DNA of 9,167 nt from Paracoccaceae bacterium (GTDB taxonomy: Bacteria > Pseudomonadota > Alphaproteobacteria > Rhodobacterales > Rhodobacteraceae): contig WFTU01000020.1 in the NCBI GenBank assembly GCA_015485375.1, positions 1-9,167 on the forward strand, in the 5' to 3' direction. Position 1 is the first letter of the stretch. Each line of letters begins with the position of its first letter. Under the pieces are notes generated by a model, which saw only the letters and a program-made list of their open reading frames with translations, made no database searches and had not been told where the DNA came from. The translations under genes and the position numbers were made by a program. This document shows, piece after piece, positions 1 to 6,884 of this stretch.

Positions 1-1
1 G

Positions 2-52
2 CTGTTGCTGATATCATGGGGCAAGAAAGTTATTCGATGGATGAGAAAATGA
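2..52 (+). CDS. C-terminal end of a small upstream protein (partial, unidentified)
   Basis: A reading frame enters from the left edge and reads LLLISWGKKVIRWMRK before a TGA at 50-52. That stop overlaps an ATG at 49 (ATGA), the usual sign of translational coupling to the next gene, murB. The tail is hydrophobic then basic, as expected for the end of a small membrane protein. In Rhodobacterales a small DUF2484-type membrane protein often lies between murC and murB, so that is my guess, but 16 residues cannot prove it. The competing reading is that these bases are only the 5' part of murB, whose own frame is also open to the left edge. Confidence 0.45.
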   Translation: MLLISWGKKVIRWMRK

Positions 53-987
53 GCCTGCTTTCCCGCCTGCCTTCGGTCGAGGGGACCTATACCGAAAACC
101 GCGATATGGGCGCGCTCAGCTGGCTGCGTACCGGCGGTCCGGCAGAGGTGCTGTTCCAGCCCAAACATATGGCGGACCTTGCCGCGTTCATGAAAGGGCT
201 GCCCGACGATATTCCGGTGCTGCCGGTCGGGGTCTGTTCCAACATGATTATCCGCGACGGCGGTATTCGCGGCGTGGTGATCCGGCTGGGGCGGCTGTTC
301 AACGGGTTCGAGGTGATGGCGAACGGCAATGTGCGGGTCGGGGCCTCGGCGCTGGATGCGCATGTGGCGCGCAACGCGGCGGAGGAGGGGATCGATCTGG
401 CATTTCTGCGTACCATTCCCGGCTCGATTGGTGGTGCTATCAAGATGAACGCGGGGTGCTACGGCGATTATCTGGCGGATGTGTTTGTTTCCGCCACGGC
501 GGTGACGCGGGGCGGGGATATTGTGACGCTGCGGCCCGAGGATATGGGTTTTTCCTATCGTTCCAGTGCCTTGCCTGACGATACGGTGATTGTGCAGGCG
601 GTGCTGAAGGGGCCGGAAGGCGCGCCGGAGGCGATCCGTGCGAAGATGGAGGCAGCGCTTGCGAAGCGGGCGGAGAGCCAGCCGGTGAAGGAACGCTCTT
701 GTGGTTCTACCTTTCGCAATCCGGCGGGGTTTTCCTCGACCGGCCGGGCGGATGATGTGCATGATCTGAAGGCCTGGAAGGTGATCGAGGACGCGGGGCT
801 GCGCGGAGCGCGGCTTGGCGGGGCGCAAATGTCGGAGAAGCATCCGAATTTCCTGATCAATGCCGGAGAGGCCACGTCGGCCGATCTGGAAAATTTAGGC
901 GAATTGGTGCGAAAAAAGGTTTCCCAAAACAGCGGGATCACGCTAGAATGGGAAATTATGCGAGTTGGGGAAAAACCCGACCGCTAG
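49..987 (+). CDS. murB: UDP-N-acetylenolpyruvoylglucosamine reductase (MurB)
   Basis: FAD-dependent cytoplasmic enzyme that uses NADPH to reduce UDP-GlcNAc-enolpyruvate to UDP-MurNAc, the second step of peptidoglycan precursor synthesis. With the start at 49 it has 312 residues. Visible motifs: the flavin-binding N-terminal domain with WLRTGGPAE (25-33), SNMIIRDGG (64-72) and TIPGSIGGAIKMNAG (122-136); SYR (169-171); SCGSTFRNP (217-225) with the proton-donating Ser at 220; HPNFLIN (265-271); and the C-terminal EWE (300-302), which holds the catalytic Glu. Its length suits the shorter type II MurB. The start is uncertain: ATGs also lie at 16 and 37 in frame. I prefer 49 because it forms ATGA with the upstream stop, has a weak GGATGAG before it, and begins where relatives begin as I remember them. 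The usual Gly before SN in the GxGSN loop is Cys here (VGVCSN). The function is not in doubt. Confidence 0.95.
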   Translation: MSLLSRLPSVEGTYTENRDMGALSWLRTGGPAEVLFQPKHMADLAAFMKGLPDDIPVLPVGVCSNMIIRDGGIRGVVIRLGRLFNGFEVMANGNVRVGASALDAHVARNAAEEGIDLAFLRTIPGSIGGAIKMNAGCYGDYLADVFVSATAVTRGGDIVTLRPEDMGFSYRSSALPDDTVIVQAVLKGPEGAPEAIRAKMEAALAKRAESQPVKERSCGSTFRNPAGFSSTGRADDVHDLKAWKVIEDAGLRGARLGGAQMSEKHPNFLINAGEATSADLENLGELVRKKVSQNSGITLEWEIMRVGEKPDR

Positions 988-992
988 AAAGA

Positions 993-1017
993 CCCCATCA
1001 AGCCAAAAGGCACGGGG
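993..1017 (+). other. Possible two-part hairpin in the murB-ddl gap
   Basis: The 48-base gap between murB and ddl can fold as CCCC (993-996) with GGGG (1014-1017) around an inner GCC-AAAA-GGC (1002-1011), with unpaired ATCAA and AC between. No T-run follows, so this is not an intrinsic terminator. Just after it lies a ten-base perfect palindrome, CAATATATTG (1018-1027), whose last G is the first base of the ddl ribosome binding site GAGG (1027-1030). The role is unknown; mRNA processing or modest translational control are possible. Confidence 0.25.
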
Positions 1018-1035
1018 CAATATATTGAGGCGGTT

Positions 1036-1950
1036 ATGTCGAGCAGGACAAGCAACCGCATTGCAGTTTTGATGGGTGGTCCGTCCGCCGAGCGGGATGT
1101 CTCGCTGGTTTCGGGTCGCGAATGTGCAGCTGCGCTGCGGGATGAAGGATTCGAGGTTTTCGAAATCGACGCGGGGGCGGACCTGGCGTCGGTTCTGCGC
1201 GACTTGCGCCCCGATGTGGTGTTCAACGCGCTGCACGGCCGCTGGGGCGAGGACGGCTGCGTGCAGGGGCTGCTCGAGTGGCTGCAAATTCCCTATACCC
1301 ATTCCGGTGTTCTGGCTTCGGCCCTTGCGATGGACAAGGAGCGCTCGAAAGAGGTTTATGCAGCGCACGGTTTGCCGGTGGTCGAGAGCCTGCTGGTGAC
1401 GCGCGAGGCGGCGATGGCGGCGCATCCGATGCAACCGCCCTATGTGGTCAAGCCGAATAACGAAGGATCCTCGGTCGGGGTCTATCTGGTGGATGAAAAC
1501 GCCAGCGGTCCGGCGCGGCTGGACGATACGATGCCCGATATGGTGATGGTCGAGAAGTTCGTGCCCGGGCGCGAATTGACCGTGACGGTGATGGATGGCA
1601 AGGCGCTGACGGTGACCGATATCCTGACGACCGGCTGGTATGATTACGATGCGAAATATGTCGAGGGTGGTTCCACCCATGTGTTGCCGGCCGAGGTTCC
1701 GCAGGATGTTTTCGATGCCTGTCTGGAGTATGCGGAGCGCGCGCATGTGGCGCTGGGGTGCAAGGGCGTGAGCCGCACGGATTTCCGCTGGGACGAGGCG
1801 CGCGGGCTGGACGGGTTGATCCTGCTGGAAACCAACACGCAGCCCGGAATGACGCCGACCTCGCTGGCGCCGGAACAGGCGGCCCTGCAGGGCATTTCTT
1901 TTGGTCAGATGTGTAAATGGTTGGTGGACGATGCCTCATGCTTCCGGTGA
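1036..1950 (+). CDS. ddl: D-alanine--D-alanine ligase
   Basis: ATP-grasp cytoplasmic ligase joining two D-alanines into the dipeptide that MurF adds to the peptidoglycan precursor. It has 304 residues, typical of DdlB-type enzymes (about 300-310). Motifs: GGPSAERDVSLVSG (14-27, with the catalytic Glu19); LHGRWGEDGCVQG (66-78); ALAMDK (96-101); the ATP-grasp loop VVKPNNEGSSVGV (137-149); YDYDAKY (202-208), which holds the omega-loop Tyr that marks D-Ala rather than D-lactate use; SRTDF (246-250); and the metal-binding ETNTQPGMT (265-273). A Tyr at the selectivity position argues against a vancomycin-resistance D-Ala-D-Lac ligase, which carries other residues there. The start ATG follows GAGG with a 5-base spacer. 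The last 13 bases overlap ftsQ, so translation of the two is probably coupled. Confidence 0.96.
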   Translation: MSSRTSNRIAVLMGGPSAERDVSLVSGRECAAALRDEGFEVFEIDAGADLASVLRDLRPDVVFNALHGRWGEDGCVQGLLEWLQIPYTHSGVLASALAMDKERSKEVYAAHGLPVVESLLVTREAAMAAHPMQPPYVVKPNNEGSSVGVYLVDENASGPARLDDTMPDMVMVEKFVPGRELTVTVMDGKALTVTDILTTGWYDYDAKYVEGGSTHVLPAEVPQDVFDACLEYAERAHVALGCKGVSRTDFRWDEARGLDGLILLETNTQPGMTPTSLAPEQAALQGISFGQMCKWLVDDASCFR

Positions 1951-2807
1951 ATTACAATGATCCCGCGCCCTCTCTGCTGCGCTATCGTTTCGAGCGGTTG
2001 TGGCTGAAGCCCTCGGTCCGGGTGCTGGTGCGGGTCTGGGTGCCGCTGTTGCTGATCGGCGGCATGGTCTGGGCCTTGTCGGGCAATCCGGCGGTGCGCT
2101 CGGCGGTTGACGCGGGCTGGAACAGGGTGCGCGATGCGGTGGCGGCGCGGCCGGAGTTGCAGGTTGCGGCGGTGGAATATCCGGGGGCGTCGGAGGCCTT
2201 GCGCGAACAGATTGCGGCGATAGTGCCGGTGGAACTGCCTGTTAGCTCGCTGGATCTGGATGTGGCGAAAATCAAGGAAGCGGTGCAGAGCCTCGATGCG
2301 GTGAAAACGGTCGAGGTGACGGTGCAGGGCGGCGGGGTTCTGGAAATCCGCGCCGTGGAGCGCACGCCGGTTCTGGTCTGGCGCGACGGGGATGTGTTGC
2401 GCTTGATCGACGACGAGGGCCAGCGCGTGGCGGAGATTGCGCGGCGCGCCGTGCGGCCGGATTTGCCGCTGGTTGTGGGCGCGGGGGCCGATCTGGCGGT
2501 GTCCGAGATTGCGGCGCTGGTCGGGGTTCTGGAGCCGGTCAAGGGCCGGTTGCGCGGTTTTGTGCGCGTTGGCGAGCGGCGCTGGGATGTGGTGCTGGAT
2601 CGCGGGCAGACGATCATGCTGCCGGAAAACGGCGCGGTGACGGCCTTGCGCAAGGTGATGTCGTTGCATAGCGACGAGGATTTGTTGAACCGCGATGTTG
2701 TCGTGGTGGATATGCGCAACCCGGAGCGTCCGGTGCTGCGCCTTAGTGAAAATGCCGTTCAGGAACTGCGCCGTTTGCGCGCCATTGTCAGAGGAGAACA
2801 CGCATGA
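1938..2807 (+). CDS. ftsQ: Cell division protein FtsQ
   Basis: Bitopic inner-membrane divisome protein that binds FtsB/FtsL and controls septal peptidoglycan synthesis by FtsWI. With the start at 1938 it has 289 residues: a basic cytoplasmic N-terminus (1-28), one transmembrane helix at about 29-48 (around RVWVPLLLIGGMVWALSG), a POTRA domain at about 74-142 (from LQVAAVEYPGA to LEIRAVERTP), then the beta domain with RRWDVVLDRG, familiar from alphaproteobacterial FtsQ. An in-frame ATG at 1917 would add seven residues (MVGGRCL). I chose 1938 because it has GGTGGA nine bases upstream and gives the expected short basic N-terminus. It overlaps the end of ddl by 13 bases and the start of ftsA by four (ATGA), so ddl-ftsQ-ftsA reads as one coupled unit. 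Confidence 0.93.
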   Translation: MLPVNYNDPAPSLLRYRFERLWLKPSVRVLVRVWVPLLLIGGMVWALSGNPAVRSAVDAGWNRVRDAVAARPELQVAAVEYPGASEALREQIAAIVPVELPVSSLDLDVAKIKEAVQSLDAVKTVEVTVQGGGVLEIRAVERTPVLVWRDGDVLRLIDDEGQRVAEIARRAVRPDLPLVVGAGADLAVSEIAALVGVLEPVKGRLRGFVRVGERRWDVVLDRGQTIMLPENGAVTALRKVMSLHSDEDLLNRDVVVVDMRNPERPVLRLSENAVQELRRLRAIVRGEHA

Positions 2808-4144
2808 CCCCGAGTCTTTTTGAAATGCAGCGTGAAATGCGTCATCGCCGCGAGGCCGCCGTTCGGCGCGGGGTGGTGGGGATCCTCGATATCGGCACCT
2901 CGAAAACCGTGTGTCTGGTGCTGCAGTTCGCGCCGAATCTGAACACCGAGCCGAGTACGGGCGAGGAAGTCACGATCCCCTCGATGGGGGCTTTCCGTGT
3001 GGTCGGTGTCGGCACGACCCGTTCGCGCGGGGTGCGTTTCGGCGAGGTTTGCGTGATGGACGAAACCGTGCGGGCCATTCGCACCGCGGTGCAGCGGGCG
3101 CAGAAGATGGCCGGTTTGCGGGTTGACGATGTGATTGTCAGCTTTTCCGGCGGACGGCCGCGCTCTTACGGTTTGAGCGGCGAGGTGACGGTGGAGAACG
3201 GCGAGGTGGATGCGCGTGATATCGGTCATGTGATGGCCGCCTGCGATGTGCCGCCCTATGGCGCCGAGCGCCAGCCGATCCATGCGATGCCGGTGAGCTT
3301 TACGCTCGACGGGCAGGCGGGGCTGGCGGATCCGCGCGGTCAGGTCGGCAGCAGGCTGGCCGTCGATATGCATATGATGACGGTAAACGAGAAGGTGGTG
3401 CAGAACCTGCTGCATTGTGTGAAACAGTGCGATCTGGAAGTGGCGGGGCTGGCGGCCTCGTCTTTTGCCAGCGGGATTTCCAGTCTGGTCGAGAACGAGA
3501 TGGAACTGGGCGCGGCCTGTATCGATATGGGCGCGGGTGCGACCGGCATTTCGATTTTCATCAAGAAACAGCTGATCTATGCCGATGCGGTGCGCCTTGG
3601 CGGGGATCATATTACCAGCGACATCCGGCAGGGATTGCAGGTGCCGCAGGATGTGGCCGAGCGGATCAAGACGCTGCATGGCGGTGTTGTGGCGACGGGT
3701 GCGGATGACCGCGAGATGATCGAGGTGCCGAACCCGATGGCGCAGTGGGAAAACGACCGGCGGCATGTGTCGCGCTCCGAACTGATCGGGGTGATGCGGC
3801 CGCGCGTCGAGGAAATTCTGGAAGAGGTGCGCGAGCGGCTGGATGCGGCGGGCTTCGAGCATTTGCCGAGCCAGCAGATCGTGCTGACCGGCGGGTCGAG
3901 CCAGATTCCGGGGCTGGACGAGGTCGCGGCGCGTATTCTGGGGCGGCGTTGCCGGATCGGCAAGCCGCTCAGGGTCATGGGGCTGCCGCAGATGGCGACG
4001 GGGGCGGGGTTTGCCTCGGCTGTCGGGCTGGCCTTGCACGCGAGTTTTCCCAAGGACGAGTGCTGGGATTTCGAGATGCCGGCGGACCGGATCGGCACGC
4101 GCAAGATGCGCCGCGCCATGCGCTGGTTTCGCAATAACTGGTAA
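2804..4144 (+). CDS. ftsA: Cell division protein FtsA
   Basis: Actin-fold ATPase that ties FtsZ filaments to the inner membrane and recruits later divisome proteins. It has 446 residues, a little above the E. coli protein (420). Motifs: phosphate-1 loop GILDIGTSKT (26-35); the 1C (SHS2) domain at about 87-200; phosphate-2 AACIDMGAGATGISIF (237-252); the adenosine motif IVLTGGSSQIPGL (359-371); and a C-terminal basic, aromatic amphipathic helix (about 432-446, KMRRAMRWFRNNW), the membrane-targeting sequence. About 20 basic or charged residues come before the first strand. The start ATG is fixed by GAGGAG (2791-2796) seven bases upstream and by the ATGA overlap with ftsQ. A stop at 4142-4144 lies inside an inverted repeat that continues into the gap before ftsZ. 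Confidence 0.96.
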   Translation: MTPSLFEMQREMRHRREAAVRRGVVGILDIGTSKTVCLVLQFAPNLNTEPSTGEEVTIPSMGAFRVVGVGTTRSRGVRFGEVCVMDETVRAIRTAVQRAQKMAGLRVDDVIVSFSGGRPRSYGLSGEVTVENGEVDARDIGHVMAACDVPPYGAERQPIHAMPVSFTLDGQAGLADPRGQVGSRLAVDMHMMTVNEKVVQNLLHCVKQCDLEVAGLAASSFASGISSLVENEMELGAACIDMGAGATGISIFIKKQLIYADAVRLGGDHITSDIRQGLQVPQDVAERIKTLHGGVVATGADDREMIEVPNPMAQWENDRRHVSRSELIGVMRPRVEEILEEVRERLDAAGFEHLPSQQIVLTGGSSQIPGLDEVAARILGRRCRIGKPLRVMGLPQMATGAGFASAVGLALHASFPKDECWDFEMPADRIGTRKMRRAMRWFRNNW

Positions 4145-4178
4145 TTGGGCGGGAATTTGCCGGAAACACCAGTTATTG
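4132..4178 (+). repeat. Perfect 11-bp inverted repeat spanning the ftsA stop codon
   Basis: CAATAACTGGT (4132-4142) and its exact reverse complement ACCAGTTATTG (4168-4178) flank 25 bases. The left arm encodes the last residues of FtsA and touches its TAA. As RNA this gives an 11-bp stem with a large loop. No T-run follows, so it is not a standard intrinsic terminator. It could protect the upstream mRNA from 3' exonucleases, act as a processing site between ftsA and ftsZ messages, or be a DNA operator. The arms are AT-rich compared with the surrounding coding sequence. Confidence 0.7.
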
Positions 4179-4315
4179 GGTCCGCTACAGGATATTGTGG
4201 CGTTTTTGTGATATAAATGGTGACGAACCGAACATCTTGGGGTATTTTGTGGAATCAGCAGCGATAATTTCAAAAGCTCCGTAGCAAGGGGCATATAAAA
4301 CAGGCGGATAGTGTC
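4145..4315 (+). promoter_or_regulatory. ftsA-ftsZ intergenic region, probable ftsZ promoter region
   Basis: This is the longest non-coding stretch in the window and clearly more AT-rich than its neighbours. It holds no ORF of note. An extended -10, TGATATAAA (4209-4217), stands out, with no convincing -35 at 16-18 bases. GATAAT (4263-4268) is a second -10-like word, also without a good -35. A GANTC site, GAATC (4252-4256), lies 60 bases before the ATG; in Caulobacter such sites bind CcrM and GcrA and tune ftsZ. TTGTGR occurs three times (4195, 4206, 4247). I see no TTAA-N7-TTAA CtrA site and no full DnaA box. The ftsZ ribosome binding site is AGGCGGA (4302-4308), seven bases before the ATG. 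That ftsZ has its own promoter is inference from the gap length and these words. Confidence 0.5.
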
Positions 4316-5797
4316 ATGGCTTTAAATCTGAGCATGCCGGAGCAACCGGATTTGCGTCCCCGTATCACCGTTTTCGGTGTCGGCGGTGCCGGAGGGAATG
4401 CGGTCAACAACATGATCGTCAAGCAGTTGGAAGGCGCGGATTTCGTTGTCGCCAACACCGATGCACAGGCATTGCAGTCCAGTCAGGCGACCCGCAAGTT
4501 GCAGCTCGGCGCGCGGGTGACACAGGGTCTCGGGGCGGGGGCGCAGCCCTCGATCGGGGCGGCTGCGGCCGAGGAAAATATCGAACAGATCGTTGACGCG
4601 CTGGCAGGATCGCACATGTGCTTCATCACCGCCGGTATGGGCGGGGGCACCGGAACCGGCGCCGCGCCGATTATCGCGCAGGCAGCGCGGGAGCTGGGTG
4701 TTCTGACCGTGGGCGTTGTGACCAAACCGTTCCAGTTCGAAGGGGCGCGCCGGATGCGGCAGGCCGAAGAAGGTGTCGAGGCGCTGCAGAAGGTTGTCGA
4801 TACGCTGATTATCATTCCCAACCAGAACCTGTTCCGGCTGGCGAATGAAAACACGACCTTTACCGAGGCTTTCGCTCTGGCTGACGATGTTCTCTATCAG
4901 GGTGTCAAAGGGGTGACCGACCTGATGGTGCGGCCGGGGATTATCAATCTGGACTTTGCCGATGTGCGCTCCGTCATGGACGAGATGGGCAAGGCGATGA
5001 TGGGCACGGGCGAGGCGACCGGCGAGGATCGTGCGGTTCAGGCCGCCGAAAAGGCCATTGCCAACCCGCTGCTGGACGAGATTTCCCTGCAGGGCGCGCG
5101 CGGCGTGCTGATCAATATCACCGGTTCGCACGATTTGACTCTGTTCGAACTCGACGAGGCTGCCAACCGTATCCGCGAGGAAGTGGATGCGGATGCGAAT
5201 ATCATTGTCGGCTCCACACTGGATCCGGCTATGGAAGGTACGATGCGGGTTTCCGTGGTTGCCACGGGTATCGACATTGCCGAAGGGGCGGTGGCAACGC
5301 CGCGCCGCACGGTTGTGAGCGAGCCTGTTGCAGCTGCGCCGGTGATCGAGGAGCCGCCGGTGGTCGAAGCGCCTGCTGCTCCGGTGGCGCCGCAGATGAC
5401 GGCGCCGGCCGAAACCGTCGCGGCCCCCGCGCCGGAGGAGGATTTCGGCAGCCTGTTCGAAAGCGAACCGGTTGCGCCTGAAACACCGGTCGAGGCACCG
5501 CAGGTCGGCGAGCCGTCGCAGGACGCGCTGGCGCGGTTGCGTGCAGCGGTGAACAAAGTGCCGAAACCCGAGGTTCAGGAGGAGGTTGCGCCCGAGCCGG
5601 AACAGCCCTCTCACAATCCGTTTGCAATCAACAAGTTGATCAACCGGATGACCGGACATGCGCATAGCGATAATCCGCCGAATACCCGCGTTCAGCCGCC
5701 GATCCACGAGGAACCGCAGCAGACCTATGAGGATATTCAGGACGACGAGCAGGAACGTGTTGAAATTCCTGCATTTTTGCGGCGTCAGGCGAACTAG
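4316..5797 (+). CDS. ftsZ: Cell division protein FtsZ
   Basis: Tubulin-like GTPase that polymerises into the cytoplasmic Z-ring and organises the divisome. It has 493 residues. The GTPase core (about 15-320) shows VFGVGGAGGNAVNNM (19-33), NTDAQAL (47-53), the tubulin signature GGGTGTGAAP (109-118) and the T7 loop NLDFADVRSVM (211-221), with the Asp residues that complete the neighbour's active site. A long disordered linker rich in Ala, Pro and Glu (about 325-480) follows, as in many alphaproteobacteria. Two ordered-looking islands sit in it: DALARLRAAVNKVPKP (403-418) and NPFAINKLINRMTGH (434-448). The C-terminal conserved peptide VEIPAFLRRQ (482-491) is the docking site for FtsA and other partners. 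A terminator begins 23 bases after the stop, so the dcw transcript probably ends here. Confidence 0.97.
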   Translation: MALNLSMPEQPDLRPRITVFGVGGAGGNAVNNMIVKQLEGADFVVANTDAQALQSSQATRKLQLGARVTQGLGAGAQPSIGAAAAEENIEQIVDALAGSHMCFITAGMGGGTGTGAAPIIAQAARELGVLTVGVVTKPFQFEGARRMRQAEEGVEALQKVVDTLIIIPNQNLFRLANENTTFTEAFALADDVLYQGVKGVTDLMVRPGIINLDFADVRSVMDEMGKAMMGTGEATGEDRAVQAAEKAIANPLLDEISLQGARGVLINITGSHDLTLFELDEAANRIREEVDADANIIVGSTLDPAMEGTMRVSVVATGIDIAEGAVATPRRTVVSEPVAAAPVIEEPPVVEAPAAPVAPQMTAPAETVAAPAPEEDFGSLFESEPVAPETPVEAPQVGEPSQDALARLRAAVNKVPKPEVQEEVAPEPEQPSHNPFAINKLINRMTGHAHSDNPPNTRVQPPIHEEPQQTYEDIQDDEQERVEIPAFLRRQAN

Positions 5798-5819
5798 GGT
5801 TCGCGGATTGTGAATGCGG

Positions 5820-5846
5820 AAAGGGCGCCTTGACGGGCGCCTTTTT
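5820..5846 (+). terminator. Rho-independent terminator after ftsZ
   Basis: GGCGCC (5824-5829) pairs with GGCGCC (5836-5841) around the six-base loop TTGACG, and TTTTT (5842-5846) follows directly. AAA (5820-5822) can extend the stem with the first Ts past one bulged G. It starts 23 bases after the ftsZ stop and separates the division operon from lpxC. Confidence 0.85.
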
Positions 5847-5898
5847 CATGTTCGGGCGGATTGTTGCAAAGATATTTCAATCCGTCACAATGCGTGAG

Positions 5899-5926
5899 TT
5901 GCCCCTTCCGGTTATACTGCGCTAAT
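5899..5926 (+). promoter_or_regulatory. Predicted lpxC promoter
   Basis: TTGCCC (5899-5904) as -35, a 16-base spacer, and GCTAAT (5921-5926) as -10, with an extended TG at 5918-5919. Transcription would begin near 5933, giving a leader of about 24 bases that just holds the ribosome binding site. TATACT (5913-5918) overlaps and is an alternative -10, but has no -35 at the right distance. Support comes from its place between a terminator and a gene, and from the same TGYGCTAATC word before bamD. Confidence 0.5.
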
Positions 5927-5945
5927 CGGTGAGCAAGAAACTATC

Positions 5946-5949
5946 GAGG
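5946..5949 (+). promoter_or_regulatory. lpxC ribosome binding site that fixes a TTG start
   Basis: GAGG lies seven bases before TTG at 5957. The frame has a TGA at 5930-5932, and no ATG or GTG occurs between it and 5957, so TTG is the only start that keeps the conserved N-terminus of LpxC. Confidence 0.75.
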
Positions 5950-5956
5950 CCCTTCG

Positions 5957-6877
5957 TTGCAAACTACTCTTGAAAAAGAATTTTCTCTGGTCGGAACCGG
6001 ATTGCACACCGGACGTCCCGTGCGCCTGAACGCCATGCCCGCGCCTGCCGGGCACGGGGTGGTTTTTGTGCGCTCGGATATTACCGATCGGGACAATGCA
6101 ATCGCGGCGCGTTTCGATGCGGTGAACGATACGCAGCTTTGCACGCGCATTGCCAACGAGGCGGGGGTCGAGGTCTCGACCATCGAACATCTGATGGCGG
6201 CGCTGGCGGGATGCGGCGTGCATAACGCGCGGATCGAGGTGGACGGGCCGGAAGTGCCGATCATGGACGGAAGTTCCGTGCGGTTCGTGCGCGAGATTCT
6301 GATGGCCGGTGTTGTCGGGTTGGAGGCACCGGTGCCGGTGCTGCGGGTTTTGCAGCCGGTGAAAGTGGTGGATGGTCTGGCCGAGGCCGAGCTTCTGCCG
6401 TCCGATTCCTTTGAAATCGATTTCCGGATCGAATTTGACGATGCCGCTATCGGCACGCAGGTTCACCGGCTGGATATGCACAATGGCAGTTTTGCCCGCG
6501 AGTTGAGCGACTGCCGGACGTTCTGCCGTCAGGCGGATGTGGATTATATGCGCCGGATCGGGCTCGCGCTCGGTGGCAATATGGAAAATGCGGTGGTGGT
6601 TGACGGGGGAGACGTCCTCAATCCAGAAGGCTTCCGGCGGGCCGATGAATGTGTGCGGCACAAGATGCTCGATGCCATGGGCGATCTGGCGCTGGCCGGT
6701 GCGCCGGTGCTGGGGCGCTATCGCGGTATTCGGGCCGGTCACCGGATGACGAACCTGCTGCTGCGCAAACTGTTTGCCACGCCCGGAGCGTTCGAGTTTA
6801 TCGAGGCCGACAAGACGCTTGCCGCCCGTTTGCCCGGTGTCGGTGTCAGTATTTCCGATCTGGATGTGGCGGTTTAA
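5957..6877 (+). CDS. lpxC: UDP-3-O-acyl-N-acetylglucosamine deacetylase (LpxC)
   Basis: Zinc-dependent cytoplasmic deacetylase that performs the committed step of lipid A synthesis; its presence says the cell makes lipopolysaccharide. It has 306 residues, the usual family length. The N-terminus has GTGLHTGRPV (13-22). The active site is complete: TIEHLM (75-80) with Glu77 and zinc ligand His78, VRHKMLDAMGD (233-243) with zinc ligands His235 and Asp239, and AGHRMTN (260-266) with the general acid His262. These match E. coli Glu78, His79, His238, Asp242 and His265 with a near constant offset. Translation starts at TTG (see its ribosome binding site entry). In enterobacteria LpxC amount is set by FtsH proteolysis through the C-terminal tail. 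Here the protein ends soon after the core (SISDLDVAV), so such a tail is not evident. lpxC has its own leader after the ftsZ terminator. Confidence 0.96.
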   Translation: MQTTLEKEFSLVGTGLHTGRPVRLNAMPAPAGHGVVFVRSDITDRDNAIAARFDAVNDTQLCTRIANEAGVEVSTIEHLMAALAGCGVHNARIEVDGPEVPIMDGSSVRFVREILMAGVVGLEAPVPVLRVLQPVKVVDGLAEAELLPSDSFEIDFRIEFDDAAIGTQVHRLDMHNGSFARELSDCRTFCRQADVDYMRRIGLALGGNMENAVVVDGGDVLNPEGFRRADECVRHKMLDAMGDLALAGAPVLGRYRGIRAGHRMTNLLLRKLFATPGAFEFIEADKTLAARLPGVGVSISDLDVAV

Positions 6878-6884
6878 AGCCGCC
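6868..6884 (+). other. Short GC hairpin across the lpxC stop codon
   Basis: GGCGG (6868-6872) pairs with CCGCC (6880-6884), extended inward by a T-G wobble and a T-A pair around the TAA stop. Only CTTGCC follows, with no T-run, so I regard it as a weak or Rho-aided end of the lpxC message at best. Confidence 0.25.

Noticed and set aside
1036..1950. Vancomycin-type D-Ala-D-Lac ligase
   Set aside because: The omega-loop motif YDYDAKY with Tyr marks an ordinary D-Ala-D-Ala ligase, and the dcw context agrees.
4248..4256. DnaA box before ftsZ (TGTGGAATC)
   Set aside because: Only six of nine bases match the reversed consensus TGTGGATAA.
4237..4268. TTGGGG and GATAAT as a standard ftsZ promoter
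   Set aside because: The spacer is 20 bases, too long for a housekeeping sigma promoter.
2759..4294. A 511-codon open frame on the - strand opposite ftsA, reaching into the ftsA-ftsZ gap
   Set aside because: His and Arg-rich low-complexity product typical of an antisense shadow; ftsA is certain on the other strand. The same holds for the 461-codon frame opposite ftsZ (4322-5707) and others.
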